Source: Actinomycetota bacterium
GTDB taxonomy: Bacteria > Actinomycetota > Actinomycetes > Actinomycetales > Microbacteriaceae
Direction of reading: 5' to 3'
Assembly: GCA_009704155.1 (NCBI GenBank)
Contig: WLES01000017.1
Location: forward strand, 1 to 9,948
Length of the DNA stretch: 9,948 nt
Below, piece after piece: positions 1 to 7,700 of this stretch. Under the pieces are notes generated by a model, which saw nothing but the letters and a program-made list of their open reading frames with translations, did not search any database and was not told the DNA's origin. The position numbers and the translations under genes are program-made. Each line of letters starts with the position of its first letter. Positions within the stretch are counted from its first letter, which is position 1.

Positions 1-134
1 ACTCGACCGAGGTCGTCGGGGTGCACTGTTACCTCGAGAAGGTCGCCACGAGGAGTGCTTTTCGCCACGACAGTGACGCTCTCCGGGTGGTCAACAATTC
101 CCGAGACAAGGTGCTTAAGGGCGGCAGCCAGCAT
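1..134 (-). CDS. khpA: KH-domain RNA-binding protein KhpA, 5' part (runs off the left edge)
   Basis: KhpA is a small single-KH-domain RNA-binding protein, usually near 75-80 residues, that sits between rpsP and rimM in many Gram-positive bacteria and is linked to RNA metabolism and cell division. Reading the minus strand from ATG at 134-132 gives 44 codons, beginning MLAAALKHLVSGIVDHPESV and ending in VHPDDLGR at the window edge. This matches the family's N-terminal strand-helix region, including the conserved HLV.GIVDHP and VHP.DLGRV patterns. The diagnostic GxxG loop would fall just outside the window and cannot be seen. The ATG lies 5 nt after the rpsP stop codon (TAA, CTCTG, ATG) with no good Shine-Dalgarno sequence, so translation is probably coupled to rpsP. 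I am confident of the family from sequence and position together. The C-terminal half is not visible. Confidence 0.88.
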   Translation of the reverse strand, partial: MLAAALKHLVSGIVDHPESVTVVAKSTPRGDLLEVTVHPDDLGR

Positions 135-139
135 CAGAG

Positions 140-769
140 TTATTCGGCCTTGTCTTCGGCGGGTGCGTCTTCGGCTGCAGGCTCTTCAGTTGCAGCTTCT
201 TCTGCAGCGGGCTCTTCAGCCGCTGCTTCTTCCGCGGCGGGTTCGTCAGCAACCTCAACTGCTGGCTCGTCCGATTCGACAACGTCTGCCGGAGCGTCAG
301 TTGATTCTTCGACAACCTCGGGTGCGTCAACAACGGCGTCGGTTGCGACCTCGTCTGCCGACTCCGACGGTGCAGCGGGCGCTTCTGCAACTGCCTCAAC
401 AACCTCTTCGACCTTCTTCTCGACGCGGGGACGAATGACCGACTTCTTCTTCGTGTCAGCTTCGAACGCGACCTTGGAATCCTTCGTCATGACGGTGCTC
501 TTGGCGTTTGCGTCACCCTTGAACTTGCCCCAGTCACCCGTGAGCTTCAAGAGGACGAGTACCTGCTCAGACGGCTGAGCGCCGACCGAGAGCCAGTACT
601 GCGCACGATCCGAGTTGACCTCGATGAGCGAGGGGTTCTCGGTGGGGTGGTACTTACCAATTTCTTCGATTGAACGACCGTCGCGCTTGTTGCGTGAGTC
701 AGCGACGACGATTCGGTAGTGCGGCGCACGGATTTTTCCCATGCGCTTGAGGCGGATTTTGACAGCCAC
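140..769 (-). CDS. rpsP: 30S ribosomal protein S16 with a long acidic Ala/Glu/Pro tail
   Basis: S16 is a small-subunit ribosomal protein that binds 16S rRNA and aids 30S assembly. The start is GTG at 769-767, giving [20 protein letters not shown]; a longer open frame exists upstream, but this is the family's invariant N-terminus and a purine-rich GGGAGAA precedes it. Residues 1-83 hold the S16 core, including [10 protein letters not shown] (15-24), RDGR.IEE.G.Y.P (29-42) and the [12 protein letters not shown] end (74-85). Residues 86-116 form a basic linker. Residues 117-209 are a low-complexity tail of Ala, Glu, Asp, Pro and Val with 34 acidic residues and only three lysines (118, 119, 207). 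At 209 residues the protein is more than twice the bacterial core length. Actinobacterial S16 often has an Ala/Glu tail, but this one is long and ends in ten-residue repeats. It is followed after 5 nt by khpA, the usual partner. Confidence 0.97.
   Translation of the reverse strand: MAVKIRLKRMGKIRAPHYRIVVADSRNKRDGRSIEEIGKYHPTENPSLIEVNSDRAQYWLSVGAQPSEQVLVLLKLTGDWGKFKGDANAKSTVMTKDSKVAFEADTKKKSVIRPRVEKKVEEVVEAVAEAPAAPSESADEVATDAVVDAPEVVEESTDAPADVVESDEPAVEVADEPAAEEAAAEEPAAEEAATEEPAAEDAPAEDKAE
180..250 (-). repeat. 30-bp tandem repeat in the rpsP tail
   Basis: Two adjacent 30-bp units, 180-209 and 210-239, match at 25 of 30 positions. A third unit begins at 240 and holds for about 11 bp before decaying. 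The segments 150-179 and 240-269 each match a neighbouring unit at about 17 of 30 positions. In protein these are ten-residue blocks of the form [10 protein letters not shown] near S16 residues 175-205. Because 30 bp is ten codons, gain or loss of a unit keeps the reading frame. Confidence 0.8.
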
Positions 770-771
770 AG

Positions 772-778
772 TTCTCCC
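772..778 (-). promoter_or_regulatory. Ribosome binding site deciding the rpsP GTG start
   Basis: On the minus strand the purine run GGGAGAA lies just before GTG at 769; its GGGAG core is separated from the start by 4 nt. It is the best Shine-Dalgarno match near this gene and supports the GTG start over longer in-frame extensions. The spacing is slightly short. Confidence 0.6.
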
Positions 779-902
779 AGTTTGTTTGCGATGAATACGC
801 GCCGGAGGTGAGAACGTGGGGACATTCGTTTCCGGAAGCAAGGATGTCGTTCCGCGGGTTTAGAGGGTCCCACGAGACGAACACAGGGCTTCAGTCTGCC
901 AG

Positions 903-920
903 AAAAAGCGGCGATGCGCC
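903..920 (-). terminator. Weak terminator candidate after the EamA transporter
   Basis: On the minus strand GGCG-CAT-CGCC is followed by GC and then five T residues (plus-strand A run 903-907). The stem is only 4 bp. A competing 5-bp stem, GCGCC with GGCGC, uses bases 916-920 and 931-935, reaching into the end of the transporter gene. The position, 3 nt after the transporter stop and before rpsP, suits a terminator, but the stem is marginal. It may be only a partial terminator or chance. Confidence 0.35.
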
Positions 921-922
921 AA

Positions 923-1792
923 TCAGGTTCGGCGCGACCACCACACACCGAAGAGCGCGACAGCCCCGCCGAGGAGCGCGAGTGGATGTGCCGCCTCTCC
1001 CAAGAACAGAAAAGACTCGACGACCACGATCGGCGGTACGAGATACGTGGAGACGCCGAGACGGCCCGCGGGCATTCGGGTGAGTGCATAACCCCACAGC
1101 GCGAACCCGAGGGCAGTCGGAATTGCACCAAGCCACACAACACCGAGAATCGCACCAATCGGCGCGGTCGAGACCGTGGTCGCTGCCTGCGGGATCCACC
1201 CCACGAGCGGGATCACCGAAATTGCCGCGCCCATAAAGGTCACTTGAGCGGAGGATATCCTCGTGAGAGCTGGCTTCTGCGTGAGTACACCGATTGCGTA
1301 CATCACCGTCGCGACGAGCGCCCACACAACCCCGATTGGGCTGAACTCGCCACTCGACGACGTTGCCCACGCGATCAGCCCGACACCGGTGAGGGAGATA
1401 AGTGCTCCGGCGATGAGGTTGCGGGGTAACGATTCACCGAGGAACCTCCATGCGCCGACTGCGATGAGGAGAGGGACGATATTGACGATGAAACTCGCGG
1501 TGCCGGCGTCAATGGTCTGTTCTGCCGTGTTGAGGGCGATGATGTACGTCGTAAACCAGCCGAGGCCGAAAACTGAAATGAGCAACCACTCGCGACGATT
1601 CGGTGTGACCCATTTCTTTCCGATGAGCAGCAACGCCAAAAGTGGAACAGCGACCAACTGACGAAGCAGAGCTAACTCAACGGGGTCAAAAACGCCGAGT
1701 GTGGCGCGGATTACGACAAACGCGCTTGACCACGAGAGAAGAGTTCCGGCAATTGCCGCGAGAACCGCAAGCGGGATGCGCTTCTCGGTCAC
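923..1792 (-). CDS. EamA/DMT-superfamily membrane transporter (10 predicted membrane segments)
   Basis: This is an integral membrane protein of the drug/metabolite transporter superfamily, EamA type, whose members export amino acids, other metabolites or toxic compounds. The substrate cannot be told from sequence. The 289 residues show ten hydrophobic segments, near 7-29, 38-58, 68-88, 97-116, 124-144, 151-171, 182-200, 212-236, 244-264 and 268-286. The two-fold EamA repeat is visible: FLGE at 117-120 and again at 263-266, each followed by a Gly-rich membrane helix. The protein ends in a basic cytoplasmic tail (WWSRRT). The start is GTG at 1792-1790, overlapping the ffh stop in GTGA, with a G-rich stretch immediately upstream inside ffh. 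That overlap implies translational coupling to ffh. The transporter has no known role in SRP targeting, so its place here may be only operon hitch-hiking. Confidence 0.9.
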   Translation of the reverse strand: MTEKRIPLAVLAAIAGTLLSWSSAFVVIRATLGVFDPVELALLRQLVAVPLLALLLIGKKWVTPNRREWLLISVFGLGWFTTYIIALNTAEQTIDAGTASFIVNIVPLLIAVGAWRFLGESLPRNLIAGALISLTGVGLIAWATSSSGEFSPIGVVWALVATVMYAIGVLTQKPALTRISSAQVTFMGAAISVIPLVGWIPQAATTVSTAPIGAILGVVWLGAIPTALGFALWGYALTRMPAGRLGVSTYLVPPIVVVESFLFLGEAAHPLALLGGAVALFGVWWSRRT

Positions 1793-3324
1793 AGTCCCCC
1801 GCGCTCGATGAGTTTGCGCATTGTTTCCATTTCGTCGTCGGAGGGATCAGCCGGTGATGCCCCCAGTCCGAACGACCCGCCCGATGGAATGGCCGCCTGT
1901 GAATTCTCAACCGCACGCTTCGCCGGGTTACCCGATTTGGAGGACTTCTTCTTAGGTAGCGCTTTCGCCTTGACCCTACCGCCCGGCACCGGACCCATGC
2001 CGGGAATGGTGGGGGTACCGCCGCGAGCGACGGTTTTCATCATCTTCGCGGCTGCTTCGAAACGGTTGACGAGTGCGTTGACGTCTGTCACCGTCATTCC
2101 CGAGCCCTTGGCGATTCGGAGACGGCGTGAGCCGTTGAGGAGCTTGGGGTTGTCGCGTTCGAGTGGAGTCATCGAGCGAATAATCGCTTCCGTTCGATCA
2201 ACGTCTTTCTCGTCGAAGTTGTCGAGTTGCTCGCGCATCTTTCCCGCGCCAGGCAACATGCCCAACATTCCCTTCATCGAACCCATCTTGCGAATTTGCT
2301 GAAGCTGGTCGAGGAAGTCGGCGAGAGTGAATGAGTCCGTCGCGATCTTGTCGGCGACCTTTGCTGCTTCGTCTTCATCGAAGTTTTTCTGAGCCTGTTC
2401 GATGAGGGTGAGGATGTCGCCGAGGTCGAGGATTCGGCTCGCCATGCGGTCGGGGTAGAACTGTTCGAGGTCGTCGAGTGTTTCACCGGTTGACGCGAAA
2501 ACAATGGGGCGATTTGTTAGGCCACGCACCGAGAGCGCTGCACCACCGCGGGCATCACCGTCGAGTTTGGTGAGAACGACTCCCGTGAAGTCGACGCCGT
2601 CCTGGAACGCCTTCGCGGTTGTCACGGCGTCCTGACCGATCATGGCGTCAAGGACGAAAAGAACCTCGTCTGGGCTTGTCGCGTCACGGACCGCCCGTGC
2701 TTCGCGCATGAGATCTTCGTCTACACCCAGCCGGCCGGCGGTGTCGATGATGACCGTGTCGAACTGCTTTTGCTTGGCAAACTTCACGCCGTCTTTGGCC
2801 ACCGCGACCGGGTTGCCCTTGCCGTTACCCGGCTCAGGTGCAAAAATCGCGACGCCAGCCTGTTCGGCGACAACCGTCAACTGGGTAACGGCGTTCGGGC
2901 GTTGCAGGTCGCACGCAACAAGGACGGGGGTGTGACCCTGAGCCTTGAGATACTTACCGAGTTTCCCGGCAAACGTCGTCTTTCCAGAGCCCTGAAGTCC
3001 AGCGAGCATGATGACCGTCGGAGGCGTCTTCGCGAACTCCAACTGTGCTGTTTCACCACCGAGAATTCCGACAAGTTCGTCGTTGACGATCTGAACGACC
3101 TGCTGGGCGGGATTAAGGGCCTTGTTGACATCATCAGACATTGCCCGCTCTCGAACGGCTGCCGTGAAGTCCTTAACGACCTCCAGCGCAACGTCAGCCT
3201 CGAGGAGTGCCCGTCGAATCTCACGAACCGTTCCGTCGACGTCAGACGCGCTGAGCTTGCCCTTCGTGCGCAACGAGGACAGCGCCGAAGTGAGCCGTTC
3301 GGAGAGTGAGCTAAAGACCGCCAT
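1789..3324 (-). CDS. ffh: Signal recognition particle protein Ffh (SRP54)
   Basis: Ffh is the GTPase of the bacterial signal recognition particle. With SRP RNA it binds signal sequences of nascent membrane proteins and delivers ribosomes to FtsY. The 511 residues show an N-domain helical bundle (1-95) and a G-domain with GLQGSGKTT (109-117), DLQRPNA (139-145), DTAGR (194-198) and TKLDG (252-256). A Met-rich M-domain follows, with a finger-loop region MGSMKGMLGMLPGAGKM (347-363) and the RNA-binding SRRLRIAKGSG (399-409). After about residue 432 comes an 80-residue Gly/Pro/Lys-rich C-terminal extension. All catalytic motifs are intact. The start is ATG at 3324-3322, 12 nt after the stop of the carbonic-anhydrase-like gene, without a clear Shine-Dalgarno sequence. 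The stop overlaps the next gene by 4 nt. Its receptor gene, ftsY, is one gene upstream. The SRP RNA gene is not in the window. Confidence 0.98.
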   Translation of the reverse strand: MAVFSSLSERLTSALSSLRTKGKLSASDVDGTVREIRRALLEADVALEVVKDFTAAVRERAMSDDVNKALNPAQQVVQIVNDELVGILGGETAQLEFAKTPPTVIMLAGLQGSGKTTFAGKLGKYLKAQGHTPVLVACDLQRPNAVTQLTVVAEQAGVAIFAPEPGNGKGNPVAVAKDGVKFAKQKQFDTVIIDTAGRLGVDEDLMREARAVRDATSPDEVLFVLDAMIGQDAVTTAKAFQDGVDFTGVVLTKLDGDARGGAALSVRGLTNRPIVFASTGETLDDLEQFYPDRMASRILDLGDILTLIEQAQKNFDEDEAAKVADKIATDSFTLADFLDQLQQIRKMGSMKGMLGMLPGAGKMREQLDNFDEKDVDRTEAIIRSMTPLERDNPKLLNGSRRLRIAKGSGMTVTDVNALVNRFEAAAKMMKTVARGGTPTIPGMGPVPGGRVKAKALPKKKSSKSGNPAKRAVENSQAAIPSGGSFGLGASPADPSDDEMETMRKLIERGGL

Positions 3325-3336
3325 ATCGAACCCAGA

Positions 3337-3846
3337 CTAGTCGGCGAGCGCGTGCTCGAGCCGAAGCTCGCGATAGTGGGCTGCGTTGCGCTCAATTCCG
3401 GCAACTTCGTCATCCGTGAGTTCTCGTCGCACCTTGGCAGGTACACCAGCGACAAGAGAACGCGGCGGGATGATTGTTCCCTCGAGAACGACCGAACCAG
3501 CAGCCACGAGAGACTGTGTTCCGATGACGGCACCCGTGAGGACCGTTGCGTTCATTCCGATGAGACAGTCGTCTTCGATGGTGCAACCGTGAATAACTGC
3601 GGCGTGACCCACCGAGACATTGCGCCCGATAATCGTCGGGTAACCGGTGTCACAGTGAATTGCGACGTTGTCTTGAATGTTTGACCCGTCGCCGAGAATG
3701 ATGGAGTCGACGTCGGCTCGAAGAACTGCTCCAAACAAGACCGATGACTCAGCCCCGAGAGTGACAGCGCCGATCACCATTGCCGTGGGGGCGACCCACG
3801 CGTCACCCGCAATAACTGGGTCAATCCCGCCGAATGAACGCTTCAT
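3337..3846 (-). CDS. Gamma-class carbonic-anhydrase-like hexapeptide-repeat protein
   Basis: This is a left-handed beta-helix protein of the gamma carbonic anhydrase / YrdA / PaaY group, which as a family forms trimers with a metal at each subunit interface. The 169 residues carry the hexapeptide pattern from about residue 11 to 135. The three metal-ligand histidines are present as H64 (AIHCD), H81 and H86 (GHAAVIHGC). Conserved R43, D45, N56 and Q58 match the Arg, Asp, Asn and Gln around the active site of the archaeal enzyme Cam. The acidic loop that carries Cam's proton-shuttle glutamate is not evident, as in CamH-type members. CO2 hydration is therefore plausible but unproven, since many bacterial members have no shown activity. 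A short charged helix (about 139-169) closes the protein. The ATG start lies 18 nt after ftsY and the stop 12 nt before ffh, so it is probably cotranscribed with the SRP genes. Its ribosome binding site is weak. Confidence 0.93.
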   Translation of the reverse strand: MKRSFGGIDPVIAGDAWVAPTAMVIGAVTLGAESSVLFGAVLRADVDSIILGDGSNIQDNVAIHCDTGYPTIIGRNVSVGHAAVIHGCTIEDDCLIGMNATVLTGAVIGTQSLVAAGSVVLEGTIIPPRSLVAGVPAKVRRELTDDEVAGIERNAAHYRELRLEHALAD

Positions 3847-3864
3847 GTTCTCAAGGCTAGGCGT

Positions 3865-4740
3865 TTAGTCGAGCAACTGGCGAACGAACACGTGCGGAGT
3901 GAAACCCGTGAGGTCGTCGATTCCCTCGCCCTGGCCGACGAGTTTGACGGGGATTCCCGATTGATCCTGGACAGCGAAGACGAACCCGCCGCGCGCAGAA
4001 CCGTCGAGCTTGGTCAGGACGAGCCCCGTCACGCCGGCCTGTTCGAGGAACGCGTCGGCTTGGTTGAGGCCGTTCTGACCGGTTGTCGCATCCAGGACGA
4101 GCAGAACTTCAGCGACGGGAACGAGTTTCTCGATGACGCGCTTGACCTTGCCGAGTTCGTCCATGAGACCCGACTTCGTGTGCAGTCGGCCGGCCGTGTC
4201 GATAACTACGACATCGTGCCCGTCTGCGATCGCGCGTTCGACGGTCTGATACGCCACTGCAGCCGGATCCTGGCCCTCGTGTTGGGGTACAACGATGTCA
4301 ACGCCCGCGCGGTCAGCCCACGTCGCGAGCTGGTCAACCGCCGCTGCACGGAAGGTGTCAGCCGCACCGACGACGACTCGCTTGCCGCGAGTTGCAATGA
4401 ACTTGGCGAACTTTCCAATAGTGGTCGTCTTGCCGACACCGTTCACCCCGACAACAAGCACGACCGCAGGTTGACCGGGCGACGACTTCAACGTCAGGGT
4501 CGGGTCAAATCGCGCAAGGCGTTCCTCAAGAACTTCACCGAGGATCCTGCGAAGGTCGTCGGTGTCGAGGGTTGCCGAATTGTCGGCGACGGCGTGCACG
4601 GCGGCAAGAATGTCGTCGGTGACCGACGGTCCGAAGTCCCCCTGAAGCAGAGTGTCTTCGAGGTTCTCCCAGTCCTCCGCTTCAACAGCACGAGCAGTCG
4701 AGAACAGTTTGCTGAAGATCTTGCCGAATGACCACGCCAC
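3865..4740 (-). CDS. ftsY: Signal recognition particle receptor FtsY, short form
   Basis: FtsY is the membrane-associated SRP receptor GTPase. It pairs with Ffh to hand ribosome-nascent-chain complexes to the Sec translocon. The 291 residues consist almost only of the NG domain: an N-terminal helical bundle (to about 85), then GVNGVGKTT (98-106), DTFRAAA (128-134), DTAGR (181-185), TKLDG (243-247) and GQGEG (269-273). The long acidic A-domain or transmembrane N-terminus of many FtsY proteins is absent. Instead the protein opens with [14 protein letters not shown], which could form an amphipathic membrane-binding helix (inference). The start is GTG at 4740-4738, with TGAGG 8 nt upstream inside the end of smc. 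The gap to the smc stop is only 3 nt, so translation is likely coupled. All GTPase motifs are intact. Confidence 0.97.
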   Translation of the reverse strand: MAWSFGKIFSKLFSTARAVEAEDWENLEDTLLQGDFGPSVTDDILAAVHAVADNSATLDTDDLRRILGEVLEERLARFDPTLTLKSSPGQPAVVLVVGVNGVGKTTTIGKFAKFIATRGKRVVVGAADTFRAAAVDQLATWADRAGVDIVVPQHEGQDPAAVAYQTVERAIADGHDVVVIDTAGRLHTKSGLMDELGKVKRVIEKLVPVAEVLLVLDATTGQNGLNQADAFLEQAGVTGLVLTKLDGSARGGFVFAVQDQSGIPVKLVGQGEGIDDLTGFTPHVFVRQLLD

Positions 4741-4743
4741 GAG

Positions 4744-7700
4744 CTAGACCTCAACCGGCTTAGCCACGCGCTGACCGACCACAGCACTCACGCCGTCACC
4801 GCGCATCGAGACACCGTAGAGAGCATCGGCGATTTCCATTGTTCGCTTTTGGTGGGTGATGACGATGAGCTGCGAGGCCTCGCGGAGTTGCTCGAAAACA
4901 GTCAAAAGGCGACCGAGGTTGGCGTCGTCCAGCGCGGCTTCGACCTCGTCGAGGATATAGAACGGCGACGGACGTGCCTTGAAGATGGCGACGAGTAGCG
5001 CGACTGCCGCAAGTGAACGCTCGCCACCAGAAAGGAGCGACAGGCGTTCAATTTTCTTGCCGGCAGGTTTGACACTCACCTCGATTCCCGTCGTGAGCGG
5101 GTTATCGGGGTCGGTGAGAGTGAGGTGCCCCGAGCCTCCGGGGAACAGAATCGGAAGGATGATGTCAAACGCTGCCTTCGTGTCGCTGAACGCATCGATG
5201 AAGATCACCTGCATCTTCTCGTCCAACTCGTCGATGATCTGCAACAGATCCGTTCGAGTCTTTTCAAGGTCGGCGAGCTGTTCCGTCAAGAATGTGTGTC
5301 GCTGTTCGAGAGCCGCGAACTCTTCGAGGGCAAGTGGGTTGACCCTGCCGAGTTGGTCGTATGCACGCTCAGCTGTCTTCAAACGGGCTTCCTGATCGGC
5401 GCGGTTGAACGCGACGGGGTCGCCATCGGTGAGAGGAACGAGAGTGTCTGGCCCGTATTCAGCGACGAGAACTTCTTCGATGAGCCCGAGGTCGCTCGCC
5501 GCGCGTTCGACCAAGTTAGACAAGTGCAACTTCTTCTCGTAAATCTGCATCTCCAGACCGTGAACCCCGTCGGTCACCGCAGTAAGTCGAGTCCGAAGCT
5601 CGGTTTCGCGAGTGCGGAGGTCAGCTATCTGGCTTGAGCTCTCTGCACGAGTTCGCTCTGCATCAGCCAGTGCGACCTGCGCCTCAGAAACGCTCTGATC
5701 GAGCGCCTCGAGAATGGGAGGAATCTCTGACGCCGTCGCTTCCGCGTTCGCAAGCTGTGCACGGCGCTGAACCCGCTGCGCCGCACGTTCTGCCGCGGCC
5801 TGACGGTCTGCCTCGAGAGTGCGGGCCATCTCGGCAGCGCGGTCACGCTCGCTTCGAACGCGCTCACGAATCGTTTCCATTTCGATCCGAAGAGCGACCT
5901 CGGTGCTTCGCGCTGACTCGAGCTCGAGGAGGGCGTCGTCGCGCGCCGTGGAGTCCATGGTCGGCTTGGGTTGAGCCGCAAATGCCTCGAGGGCCTGCAC
6001 TGCTTCACCGAGATTGGTCTCTGTCTCATCAACAGCGGCGGTTGACTTCTCGATCGACACGGAGATTCGATCGAGCTCACCGTTCGCGGCCTCAGCCTGC
6101 GCGCGAAGTCGCGACACGGTGGAGACCAATTCAGCGTTGCGAGCGTCGGCGGCTCTGAGGTCGGCGAGAGCGGCTGTGGCGCGTTCTTTCGCCTTCGACA
6201 ACTCATCGCGCCGTTCTTCCAACGCGTTGCGGTTTCGTTCGATGGTCGTAGACACATCATCGAGACGTTTACTCGACTCATCCCGCTCGCCCGCAAGTTC
6301 AATCCGAGACTGCTGTGCGCCGTGTCCTCCTCGAAGAACGAAACGAGTAAGAACCTCGCCTGTCCGGGTGACGACCACTGCGGTATCGGCGATGCCTGCC
6401 TTGACGACCTCTGGCCACGCAGCCCGCGCTGCATCGAGCGACTCTGCGATGTAAGTTGCGGCGAGGATCCCCGTGATTCCAAGCGGTCCGTCGACGACAG
6501 ACAGTGCCGTGTCGAGTCCCTTGATCGGCGCCGAGGTTGGGGTTTTTCCGTCACTCGTTGCCAGAACAACTTCAACGCGACCAGCGTTCGTTTCCGTCGC
6601 GTGAGCGAGCGCATCGATTGCGTCATCACGGGTCTCAGCGAGGACAGCATCCGCTAGGCCGCCGAGGGCGGCAGCGATGGCAGCTTCAAAACCAGGCCGA
6701 ACGGTGATGTTGTCAGCTACGAGACCACGAATTCCCTTGCGCCCTGACACCGAACTGCGGCCGTCACGCGACTCGAGAGCCTGGGTCAGTGCCGACACGC
6801 GAGCGGCGAGTGCATCCCGCTCACGTTCGAGTGCGTGGAGGTCGTCACGCTCGGCGTCGAACTGCGACTGCAACGACAGCGCTAGCGCGTCGGCGTCCGT
6901 TACGCGTGTTTCGAGTTCGCTGTTCGTTCCGCCATCAGGTGATTCCAACTCTGCGAGAGCCGACTCGGCCTCGGCCAAACGAATCCGCGCGGCCTCGAGC
7001 GCGTTCTCGTTTCGGAGCTGCTCACCCTGCGCTCCTGCCACTCGCGATTGGGCAAGATCAACGCGGCCCTCGAGGTTGGCGCGTTCAATGTCGTGCTGGG
7101 TGATTCGCTGACCCTGGTCGGCGATGTCGACATCAACGGTGTCGAGGTGCGCAGACGCCGTCGCGGTTGCGGCTGCGGACAAACCAACGCGACCTTCGAT
7201 TTCTGCCAGTTGTTGCTCGAGTCCCGTGACTTCCACGCGAACCGCCTCGACCATCTCATCTGTTATCGCAAGCAGCGGCATTGCCTCCGAGATGTCCTGC
7301 GAAAGGAGCGTGATTCGGTCCCGAATGATGTGGTTGAGCGTTCGGAAGCGTTCGCGCACCTGTTCCAGTTCGAACGCCACCCGGCGCGCACTGTCGACAG
7401 AATCGGACGTGAGCTCTTGCTCGAGCATCCGGAGCCGAAGCGTGACTTGCTCAAGTTGCTCAGAGACAATGATGCGTTCCGTTTGGCGCTCGGATTCACT
7501 GCGCTGATAGTCATCAATTTCGCGACGCAAAGAAACAACATCGTCAGCGAGAATTCTGGCACGCGCGTCTCGAACAACGGCGGCAATGTTTTGTGCCTCG
7601 CGCGCGACCTCAGCCTGCTTCCCCAGGGGCTTCAGCTGGCGCCTAATCTCACCGGACAGGTCGTTGAGGCGGGTGAGGTTGGTGTGCATCGCATCAAGCT

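Larger units (their letters stand above)
770..922 (-). other. rpsP upstream intergenic region
   Basis: These 153 nt between the transporter stop and rpsP form the largest non-coding gap in the window and are the natural place for an rpsP promoter. I looked for -35/-10 pairs on the minus strand and found none I would defend: TAAACC (near 872-877) and TATTCA (near 792-797) are poor -10 matches without good -35 partners. The region holds a weak terminator-like hairpin at its upstream end and the rpsP ribosome binding site at its downstream end. I see no riboswitch-like structure, no tRNA and no convincing small gene. Confidence 0.5.

Noticed and set aside
21..578. Plus-strand open frame encoding a Ser/Ala/Thr-rich protein opposite rpsP and khpA
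   Set aside because: It is the antisense reading of the Ala/Glu repeat codons of the S16 tail. The low-complexity composition comes from that repeat, and the S16 and KhpA reading on the other strand is certain.
770..841. Upstream extension of S16 to a start at 841
   Set aside because: The extra residues match no S16 N-terminus. [11 protein letters not shown] is the family start and has GGGAGAA before it.
815..865. Imperfect repeat and small palindrome (TTCCGGAA) upstream of rpsP
   Set aside because: The copies are short, gapped and poorly matched, with no hairpin or operator-like symmetry beyond what chance would give in this composition.
3892..4731. Long plus-strand open frame (279 codons) opposite ftsY
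   Set aside because: It mirrors ftsY almost end to end and has no recognisable motif. FtsY carries every GTPase motif, so this is an antisense shadow produced by G+C-biased codons.
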